Part shown: positions 55,507 to 64,000 of the stretch, piece by piece | Layout of the letters: the number at the start of each line of letters is the position of its first letter | How positions within the stretch are numbered: the first letter of the stretch is position 1 | NCBI GenBank assembly: GCA_019925105.1 | Contig: JAHGAU010000010.1 | Coordinates: forward strand, 186,001-250,000 | Source of the DNA: Niebla homalea | Lineage: Eukaryota; Ascomycota; Lecanoromycetes; Lecanorales; Ramalinaceae | Length of the DNA stretch: 64,000 nt | Direction of reading: 5' to 3' | Made by a program: the position numbers and the translations under genes | The notes under the pieces: model-generated | Told to the model about the DNA's origin: nothing | The model's input: only the letters and a program-made list of their open reading frames with translations | Database searches by the model: none

Positions 55507-56956
55507 TAAACTGAATGGCCGGCAATCAAGCTTGTTATCACTCAAACAATGATTCCCAGACTCATGATACCATGAGCTCGGTCATGCTTCTTTTGCTTGT
55601 TGGCTTGATTGTAAATTGGTCATGACAATACTTGCTGCGGACGACGTAACAAGATTCATCGATTGGACGAAAATCGAAGGTGGAAGGACAAACCCACGGC
55701 GTGAACAGCGTAAGTTACGCGTCCACTCCTCAAAAGCTAGAGCAAACGGCCGACTCGAGCTGCCACATTAGCTCAGGGACAAGCGGATAGGGGGTCAGGG
55801 GTCATAGGGATCTGCGAGGCGTCCGAGAGGCAAAATACAATAATATTAATGATTATTACTACTATTGAAATGGGCGTGAGACGGGCAGACGGCGAAGCTT
55901 CCTGAACCGTAGTTTAATCGGTATTTCTTCTCGTTGACTCGCTGGGAATAAACCCGCAAAGAAAAATAAGCAGAGTTCGCCGAGGATGGGATTTCTGCTT
56001 CATAAAATCCCTTCATGTCACTCTGATCTTTTCCCTTCCGTCTTTTACATCACCAGGCTTTTCTCTCATGCAAGAATCTGCATAATTGCCTTTATTCCTG
56101 CTTGAATCGTGCATGCTCTCGCGCTTGTTGACGGTGCAGGCATCCACCACCAACACTAACACCGGCCATCTTCTTTCGAAAAAACCTGCATGACATAAGA
56201 TCCGGAACTAGATTTAGCCAGGGGATTTGCAGACTTTCTACAAAACAAGCTCACCTGCTGGCCCCACCTCGACGCCCATTCACCTCCACTCCAGCCGTTG
56301 TCGGCCCCTGGAACGAGGAACCTAGGCCACCTGGGACCCACCGGGCTTTCTCAAACATTGTTCACTCTTAGTGACTTACTGATAGAGAAACTTCGTCTGA
56401 TACTACTGGGACACTCTCTGGGAGTCTGGGACGCGCGACCAACCAATAAATCCCGCTCTACCTTAAAATTGGCCTGAGCCTTATCGGGGGTCGAATACCC
56501 GTCGATAAGATCACCTTACCCGTAGGGCCAAAGGCCGCGAAGTCTACAGTTGGTGCAACAAATCCTTCACCACTGCGACGACAAGGATCCCACTGTCTCT
56601 TGACCAGGCATGCGATAGCCGCCTGTACTGACTCTATCAGTAATAATAATATTGAAGCTATCTTCACGATCAAGTACCAACAGCCTCTCGAACCGCGGTT
56701 TGGTCTCCGACTGACGTGGCTATTGCTTCCCGGCCTCGTGAGAAAAAATTCTTTCTCGAGCGCTTCGGAGGCCAAGGCAAATTTCTTCTTCGACTCTACT
56801 CAATCTTTCTTCACACAAAACTTGTGTGGTTTAACTGCCCCCCTGAATTTCGACTTGCCGGGCTCCTCTGGTCTTCTTCAACTGCCTCCTCAAGGGATCA
56901 ATGACGCTGGACGCCCCGGGCATTCTATTCGGTAAACTTCTCAAACCAGTCGCTAT
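55507..56956. other. Long intergenic/leader region before C2H2 gene
   Basis: 1.45 kb without a supported gene. Several short frames lie at 56600-56935 just before the C2H2 start and may be upstream ORFs in a long 5' leader, which is common for fungal regulators. A palindromic segment GCGTAAGTTACGC lies at 55708-55720. Confidence 0.45.
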
Positions 56957-58587
56957 ATGATGAGCCAACGCTATCCCTCCGATGGACAAGGCTTCACTTC
57001 GAATCAATTCCCCAGCATCCGGCATCCTAATCCCTACACACACAATTCCAGCAACCACCTTCCACCAGCCTCCTTCCCACCATCCCAACACCTGCCGCCT
57101 CTGTCAGCCTCGAACAATACCTCCAACCCTACCTCCAACTACAGCCACGATCCTTTTCTCTCCTCTCGATTACCCAATGTGAATCAATCCGCGCAACCGG
57201 GTCACAATGCATCCACGCAACCGTCAACCTTCCCTGCCTATGCGCCTACAGCATCACAATATTCCTCGTACAATGGACTGCCCACGAATGCACAGCCTCC
57301 ACCAAATGCTTCCCCCAATCACAATCACGCAACCAATGGGGTACCCCGGCCCTCCTATACAGCAGCCGCTCCAGCGAATATCCAATTACCCAAGATTCAA
57401 CCAGCGCCCTTATCGAACAGCGACATAAAACCTGAATTCATACCCGAAACCAAAAATGGACACTTGATGACGCCAATACATGCCTCGAACGAACAAGAGC
57501 CTCCACCCAAGCACGTTGTTGGATCGCAAGGCCGACGGGGAATCCTTCCGAGTGCTTCGGGCCGGCCACCAGCAGTTGGGAATGCAAGCGCATCGAATGG
57601 GGGCAAGAGTTCGCCGGCCCTGGCCAAGGATTCGAATGGCAGGTATCCATGTCCGCATTGCAACAAACCTTATCTGCATGCAAAGCATCTCAAAAGGCAC
57701 ATGCTCAGACGTGAGTCTTTTTTCCCTGGCCCTGCATGTCATTATTAGGTTGCGAGATTACTCACAGGGCCGTAGATACGGGTGTTCGGCCCTATGAATG
57801 CGCGCTGTGCCATGACAATTTCTCTCGAAGCGACATCTTGAAGCGCCATTTCCAGAAATGCTCTGTGCGCAGGGGCAATCCAACGGGAGAAAACCATCTC
57901 GCTTATTCACGCGCCAACAAGAAGGCCAAACAGCAAGATGAAGACGCAATGGCGGCTGGCCTGAATTCAATGGCGACTGACTCAGGACCGGGAATGCCGC
58001 CATATTCGACGTCGTTGGATAGCCCGATTGGGCTGGCGGCAATGGATATCGGCCAGTCTAATTACGAAAGGCAGGAACCCTTGGCCAACCAAGTGACGCG
58101 TTCGAATGGGATGAGGAAGGTGAACAATGGGATTGGGACTTCTTCGCACCGGGGTAGCACTTCTTCACTCAATACCAGTGGCTTTGATCCGGCCAATCCG
58201 ACCTTTTCGACTGGGCATGTCACCCCGGACTCAGTCACCACCAGTGGCGCCGCCACCCCGTATACATATCCTCATGAGGCGGCCAGGTCGAACCTCAACT
58301 CTCCCGCGGACGCGTCGTTCAACCATGGCATGGGCCTTGGTCTTGGAGGATCCAGGATACCGTCCGGATCGGGCTACAGCAGTGGAGCCTTGCCACACAT
58401 TGTGGGTCAGCCGAATGGACGCAATCACGATCTTGATTGGTCAAGCCTGCCTCAGTACTCGGGCCATGATGAATTCGGGAACGGCCAGTACCATTCGGGT
58501 GCGAGCACGCCTCATCACAATTACAAACAGGAAGTCGACTTCCCATCTTACGACTGGCCTCAAAATCTGCATAATTCCAAGCAATAG
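56957..58587 (+). CDS. C2H2 zinc-finger transcription factor
   Basis: Two exons, 56957-57710 and 57776-58587, intron GTGAGT...CGTAG (65 nt) placed between the two fingers, giving 521 aa. The N-terminal 220 residues are disordered and Asn/Pro/Ser-rich. Finger 1 is YPCPHCNKPYLHAKHLKRHMLRH (about residues 230-252). It is joined through the HTG(V)RPYE linker to finger 2, YECALCHDNFSRSDILKRHFQKC (about 258-280). The second half is polar (TPDSVTTSGAATPYTYPHEAARS) without further domains. Tandem C2H2 fingers with an HTGxRPYE linker bind DNA in a sequence-specific manner; the target genes are unknown. Two ATGs start the frame (56957, 56960). Which named regulator it matches was not decided. Confidence 0.9.
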
Positions 58588-59301
58588 ACAGCATCGAATC
58601 GATTCAACCATTTTTGACACGCGAGATCTGTAACATTTCGCACCGCATCACACAAAAAGCATCAGATGCACCTGGGCGGCTTTACTCTCACATTTAACGA
58701 TAAAACGCGACAAGCCTGGCGTAGGCTCGTCATGGACGGAGCTAGGATTAGCATGTGATGTAGGCGGCCGTTGGGTAGAAAAATATTGACCCTACATCGC
58801 CGGCTATAGAAGGATGATCAGGATCTTTCAACAGGCTCTCAGGAGCCAAGGAAGCAATGTGACGATTCGGTTTTCTGTTATGATGTGCGTTGCATAGCAG
58901 CTCCGGCGTTGAGGTTTTCGTCCCTTGGGAGATGATTTAGATGATAGACACCCGAAAACAGCGGCAAAAAAGGACGGAGGTTTCTTGTATAGATGAACCA
59001 AACTCCAAAATTAGACTCTACACTTAGACTTCTGCCATTCGAACACCATGATGCACATTCTCCACTTTCCCATGATTCCCTGCCGTGTTTCTGCCAGGAA
59101 CAGGTCAAGCGTCGTCGATCACAGATCTGGTTGTTGCAGGTCGAGCCTAGACTACTAGACCGGAAAGAATGAGCCGCAATCCTTTGAACTCGTTCAACTT
59201 TCTTTCACCCCGAACACCCCAATTACCCCACATATCATACTCCACATCTCCCACAAATAGCAACCCAGAGCCCCTGACAGGTTTCTTAAACCCATTGCAC
59301 C
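58588..59301. other. Intergenic, no gene seen
   Basis: 714 bases between the C2H2 gene and the dihydroorotate dehydrogenase. A frame starts at the 59169 ATG but overlaps the next gene in another phase and has no motif. This region is a 3' end plus a promoter. Confidence 0.5.
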
Positions 59302-61308
59302 ATGCTACGGCCCTCATCATCCCTACGAGCTATCAAAGCCAGCTACAATACTGTCATCCCTCCATACACCTGCCCCCGATGCAGCAGCAGGTTGGCCTCC
59401 ATCCTAGCCGGCCATTCCAAACGTACCACCGCCATCTCAATCCGCGCATCGCCCCTGATCAAACCCCCTCGCCTTCGTCATGCCTCCAGCGCCAAATACG
59501 AGGCCCCTACTATACTCACCCGCCTACGTACCGTCCTCTACTCTTCCGCTCTTGCCCTCACTCTCCTCTTGGGTTACTTCTACATCACAGACACCCGCTC
59601 CGCAATCCACCAATTAACCCCCAACCTCCTCCGCTACGCTTACGACGACGCCGAAGATGCCCACGAGGTCGGCAACAAGTGGCTGGGCCTGCTTTACAAG
59701 TTCGGATTGCATCCACGGGAGAGGAACGCGGGGAGCATTGAGCGGGATGGCAAGGCGGACATCGATCTGACCGTTGAGGTAGGACAGACACCCACCTCTC
59801 CAGTTAAAACTTTCGCATGGGGACTCATCGCCTTCCTTCATCGCAAAAAAAAAAAAAAAAAGATGAAGATTCGTAAACAACCCAGGCTAACGTGTGAGGT
59901 TTCAATGGATGGGCTCACAGGTCTTCGGTCACGAGCTGGCTTCCCCCATCGGCACATCCGCCGGCATTGATAAGCTCGCCCTCATCCCCGATGCGCTCTT
60001 CGCTCTTGGCGCCAGTATCGTCGAGGTCGGTGGCGCCACGCCGTTGCCGCAGGATGGCAATGATAGGCCGAGGGTGTGGAGAATAGGCAGTCAGAAGGGG
60101 TTGGTAAATCGGTATGGATTGAACAGCCAGGGCGGAGATCACATGGCTATGGTATTGAGGGAGAGGTTGAGAGCATTTGCTTACAAGCTGGGTTATGGAG
60201 TTGGACAGGAGGGGGAGCAGGAATTGTTGGATGGTAGGGCGGGGCTGCCGCCGGGGAGCTTGACAAAGGGGAAGTTGTTGGCTGTGCAGATTGCGAAGAA
60301 CAAGAGCACGGATGAGAGGGATGCGGAGGCCGTGAAGAGGGATTACGTGTATTGCGTAAATGCATTGGCCAAGTATGCAGATGTCATTGTCGTAAATGTG
60401 TATGTCTTGCCCTCAAGGCTCGCCTTTCTCGCTCAGAAAGCTAACGATACCCTTCACTATACAGCTCCTCCCCCAACACACCGGGTCTCCGGTCTCTTCA
60501 GTCGGTCGAGCCATTGACCTCGCTCCTCACTGCCGTTACAACCGCCACTGCCCAAACTCGCCGCCGCACAAAACCCGCCGTTATGGTCAAAGTCTCCCCT
60601 GATGAGGACAGCGAAGAGCAGGTTCGCGGCATATGCACTGCCGTCATGGATAGCGGGGTCGACGGCATTATTGTGGGCAACACCACCAAATCAAGACCGG
60701 CTCCGTTCCCTGAGGGTTACTCGCTAAGCCAACGGGAGAGGATGGCGCTGGCAGAGCAAGGGGGCTATTCTGGGCCACAGCTCTTTGAGCGGACATTGAA
60801 GTTGGTGGGAAGATATCGGCAAGTTCTCGACGAGGAGGTGGGAGATGAGCCCAATCTCAGAGGCGAACCCCCGAGCAACGAAAGTAGTTCTACGGATATT
60901 GCGAGGCAAATCGAGAAGACCGTCGAGAGGGATGCGGCAAACTTGAAGACAAATAGCGACAATGAAGGAGCCCAGCCTTTGATCCGGTTTCCAGAGAGGC
61001 ATTCTTCCGAGCCTGGATCAGCCTCCAATCATGGCGAGACGCCAGCACTCTCATCGTCCTCACACGTGGATCAACTGCCCCCGGAGCCAGCAAGTAATGC
61101 TCAAAGCCAAAGGTCAAAACGCAAAGTCATCTTCGCCACGGGTGGAATAACAAATGGCGCTCAAGCTCTAGCAGTACTAGAAGCTGGGGCGGATCTAGCG
61201 CAAGTGTATACGGCATTGGTGTACGGGGGTGCCGGCACGATAACAAGAATGAAGACAGAAATGAGGGAAGAGATGAAGAGGAGACTCAGTAATGGACCTA
61301 CGAGATGA
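59302..61308 (+). CDS. Dihydroorotate dehydrogenase (quinone), mitochondrial, class 2
   Basis: Three exons: 59302-59778, 59921-60399 and 60465-61308, giving 599 aa. The N-terminus is a mitochondrial presequence with an Arg/Ser-rich start, followed by one membrane span (YSSALALTLLLGYFYI, about 77-92). The TIM-barrel domain has LASPIGTSAGIDK, IVEVGGATPLPQDGNDRPR, and VVNVSSPNTPGLRSLQ (class-2 catalytic Ser; intron 2 splits NV|SSPN). It continues with VMVKVSPDE, GIIVGNTTKSR, GYSGPQLFERTLK, and IFATGGITNGAQALAVLEAGADLAQVYTALVYGGAGTI with the FMN phosphate loop. The enzyme oxidises dihydroorotate to orotate in pyrimidine synthesis and reduces ubiquinone at the inner membrane. Unusual: a disordered insert of about 80 residues (about 440-530, Ser/Glu/Pro-rich) between barrel strands. 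A 17-A run lies in intron 1 (59845-59861). Confidence 0.93.
59845..59861 (+). repeat. Seventeen-base A homopolymer in intron
   Basis: Uninterrupted run of A inside intron 1 of the dihydroorotate dehydrogenase gene. Likely length-polymorphic. Confidence 0.9.
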
Positions 61309-63043
61309 CGCAGCACCTTACATCTTCATATCCGAACACCATGGTGTCATGGCTCACAAAGAATATCTCGACGACAAGTTTCGAGGGGTTCCTCCTACCA
61401 CAGTCCCATACACAATGGTCAGTTGTTAACATTGCCCCAGCGATTCATGAATTGCTTGGCCAGGCTGCCTCCGTCCAACCTGTACAGAAGGTAAGCTCCC
61501 ACATGGGTCACAGACCGTCATTTTCTCGCTCCTCTTGATAGCGTCCCTCGCTCTACTTCCACGTATCGTTGACATCCCTTTTGCCACAATCGTTTACATT
61601 TCAGCAAGAAGGACTTGATCGGACGAAACCACTCCGTTCCTTTCTCCAATCCAGGTCAACAGACACATAGTCACACATCAGACTTTCTTCTGGCTTACCC
61701 CTGGCCTTTGTTTCACATGTGTTGGCAGCATTGTCCTGTGATTATGATAGGATCCAGCTGGACTGGTGGAGTAAGCCCTGAAACCCCTGGCCTTTACACT
61801 CAGCATAATACATATCCTCCTCCTCCTCCTCCTCCTCCTCCTCCTCCTCCTCCACCAAGCAACAAGCCAAGAAGCGTCAAGAGTAGGTGGCGCAGTTGGT
61901 GCGTTGCAATGGCAAGGCGTTCCATGATCCCACTGAGCAGTGCGCGTGGCGGGGGAGATCCCAAGTACACATGTATTGGGGAAGGTGGACAGGGCGTTGC
62001 CGGCGGAGTATCAGCGGTGGATGGTCGGGAGGATGCAGGAAGTATTGGAGGTGGAGGAGCCAGGGGAATCAAAGACAATCCAGTATGAGGGTGGTGGAGG
62101 TGGGGGGGGGCGGGCAATTGTGTGAATTTGGAGAATCCGGATAGGGTGGTTGGGGTTGTGAGGGAGGTTTGTTGAAGGGGCATTCAGTGGTGTAAAAGGG
62201 GGAAACTGGGGGTGTAGAAAAGGGGGAGTGAGGGTCTTTGCACATGTTCTTCCTGTTGATGGAGCACGGTGATGGGGCCACACATGCTGATGACTTTCGT
62301 GGATTGGATTCGGGGCGATATATATTCTCCATCATTTTGGCTTGGGGGATGATGCCGCTCCCTTTCGCATTCCCCCATCTTTTGAAAGGCCGGATAGCAC
62401 AGATCAGATGGCAAAAGGATTGAGGTGTCCGGCATGGTGTACTATACCAGTTTCCTCTGGCGGTTATATCTGAATCGATCAATCTTTTCCTTAGAGCTTC
62501 GAGACCGTTTTGGCTGGTTGATGGTACTCCCAACACTCTTCTTGGGTGTGATTAGGATGAAAGGGAGAATGAGGGATAGGTCTCTGAAGAGACTAGGAGA
62601 GTGACATGAGGAAGTTTCAAATACTGCACCGATGAGCTAGACGAGGGGGGGGTACACCCGGTTTGGTCTGGATGAGGAAGATGGAAGAGGCAGGCTGAGT
62701 GCGCCTGCCTATCTCGTCCTGGCTCTTGTACCAAAACACCCCTCCTCGTTATCCGACTTGAAACCTCTTCCTCAATTCAACCAACTCCTTTCATCACCCC
62801 GTTTATCATCAGAAAATACTACTTCTTCCCTGGCCACTTCATTCATGTGACTAGCAGCTTGTACGGATCTGGTACACCTGTTCCTGGATGACCCTTTCGC
62901 CTTTATCATTAGGATCTCACGCGCGTTCAGCCTGATCATCCAGTTCTTGGTTGTCATTCATGCATACCTACGGACTCGCCGTCAAATATCTATGAAGCTG
63001 GTGGCATCTCTCACTCCTCAATTGAGAATTACATTACTTTGAA
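61309..63043. other. Intergenic with TCC repeat, no gene seen
   Basis: About 1.7 kb. It holds a perfect TCC trinucleotide run at 61815-61853 (13 units). The surrounding open frames on both strands are Pro/Ser/Gly-rich and changeable. The minus strand is likewise repetitive between 61800 and 62540. Nothing is supported as a gene. Confidence 0.5.
61815..61853 (+). repeat. (TCC)13 microsatellite
   Basis: Perfect trinucleotide run of 39 bases in the gene-free region downstream of dihydroorotate dehydrogenase. Would be a length-variable marker. Confidence 0.9.
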
Positions 63044-64000
63044 ATGTCGATCCAAGAGCTCTCCTCGCCCCCCATTGGGCCCAAGTTACACGACCCCTTA
63101 CCAAAGGGTGACTTCATCCGGTTATTGAACCTCTGTGGAGGAGAGGGCGATCAGCCAATTACTTGTGAGATGTCTATCTATGACATCGCCGTGGCGCCGC
63201 CGTATGAAGCCATCTCTTATGTGTGGGGTGATCCTGCCGCCAGATCTCAAGGTACGTATATCTTGAACACACATTGATTTCTTGGGCAATTTTCGGAAGG
63301 GCGAAATGCTTTCTCATATGATCAACGTATCGAGACATATCCCAGCACTTTCGTATCGGTCTCGAAGAAAGTCTGACTGATAATAAAACTTTTCCAGTGA
63401 TATGCAATGGACAATTGATTGATGTTACAAACAATCTAGCGGGAGCTCTCAGGAGAGTGAGATTGGCCGACCGGGCCAGAATTGTCTGGGCTGATGCCAT
63501 CTGTATTGACCAGTCCGACAGTGCTGAGCGAGGACATCAAGTCAATCTCATGGGCATAATATATGCGCGCGCAAAAGGTGTCCTGATATGGCTAGGGGAG
63601 GATGTGCACAATGAAGCTCCCGCAGCGTTCGAGCTGATTCGGTGAGTCAATTCGGAGGCGTTCCTTCCATTTCCATCAATTCTTGCGGAATTCTGTGTTG
63701 TATCAATACTGCTGGCATCGTGATCTCCCCAATTCTATTAATGCCTTCGATATCTTTGGGGTTGCAGATTATATAACGTGATGTTGACTCTGCGATTCAA
63801 ATGTTTATATCAATGTCTTGGGAATGTGTATCTAAAGAGGCAACTCTGACTTCACTTTGTATCTAGGGAAGTATTTGTATACTTTGGAACCAAGATGACA
63901 GAATACGGCGAATTCGGCCAAATTCCTCAACCAGCGAAAACGTTGCCTTTCATGGAACTTTCCAGATGGAAGTCTATTACTTCCCTGCTTCTACAGGACT
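63044..64000 (+). CDS. Heterokaryon-incompatibility (HET) domain protein, 3' end outside window
   Basis: Partial: three exons visible, 63044-63251, 63398-63641 and 63867 to the window edge. The HET domain starts right after the N-terminus: FIRLLNLCGGEG, YEAISYVWGDP (the conserved Y.ALSY.WG), then NLAGALRRVR and IVWADAICIDQSDSAERGHQVNLMGIIYARAKGVLIWLGED. That is the most conserved HET block (WADAICIDQ, ER..QV..M..IY..A..V..WLG). The first intron splits the family after YVWGDPAARSQ. HET proteins trigger vegetative incompatibility and programmed death when unlike individuals fuse. Whether this one is active, and what its C-terminal sensor or repeat domain is, is beyond the window. Confidence 0.9.

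Noticed and set aside
1..64000. CRISPR arrays, telomere repeats, rRNA, intact transposons
   Set aside because: No regularly spaced repeats, TTAGGG arrays, rRNA-like sequence, transposase or reverse-transcriptase motifs were seen on either strand.

Overview
This is a gene-bearing stretch of a filamentous ascomycete (Pezizomycotina) nuclear genome. The evidence is about twenty intron-containing genes with short GT-AG introns (about 50-150 nt) and typical fungal families: a Zn2Cys6 regulator, rhodopsin-domain (Pth11-like) membrane proteins, a HET-domain protein, a cytochrome b5-fused stearoyl-CoA desaturase, and fungal NOT2, QCR10 and 29.9 kDa complex I subunits. A dothideomycete is plausible but is only my inference. 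I saw no rRNA, tRNA, CRISPR array, telomere repeat or intact transposon.

Layout. 1-7.1 kb is gene-poor, with simple repeats and some decayed-looking coding sequence. 7.1-15.7 kb holds a Zn2Cys6 transcription factor, an RpiB/LacAB-type sugar-phosphate isomerase, an omega-like glutathione transferase, a SnoaL/NTF2-fold protein and a conserved fungal protein of unknown role. 15.7-18.8 kb has no clear gene but carries diverged repeats. 18.8-27.6 kb is an accessory block: a rhodopsin-domain protein (-), an O-methyltransferase (-), a second rhodopsin-domain protein (+) and an MFS transporter (+). A gene-poor interval follows, then a broken secreted double-psi beta-barrel (barwin-like) gene near 32 kb and a cytochrome P450 at 34.3-36.1 kb. 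From 37.9 kb most genes are core genes: NOT2 and mitochondrial ribosomal protein L47 (divergent, 231 bp apart), a frame-disrupted alpha/beta hydrolase, OLE1-type desaturase, a Ser/Pro/Gln-rich conserved protein, QCR10, a membrane-anchored protein disulfide isomerase, NDUFA5-like complex I subunit, a C2H2 regulator and dihydroorotate dehydrogenase. The window ends inside a HET-domain gene.

How the parts relate. Four products in 40-61 kb act in mitochondria (L47, QCR10, the complex I subunit, DHODH; DHODH passes electrons to ubiquinone). The 18.8-36.1 kb block has tailoring-type enzymes (methyltransferase, P450), a transporter and sensor-like membrane proteins, but no PKS, NRPS, terpene synthase or DMATS. 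It is therefore at most a partial or backbone-less metabolite neighbourhood. I found no clearly new biological system. The strongest oddities are the barwin-like gene (missing start codon, one in-frame stop, otherwise intact frame and splice sites), the hydrolase gene spread over three frames, the unresolved C-terminus of NOT2, and a compact cluster of repeats and a CRE-like palindrome at 47.15 kb.

Exon boundaries were read by eye from splice consensus and frame continuity. For every called gene the exon lengths sum to a multiple of three, except the HET gene cut by the window edge and the frame-disrupted hydrolase.
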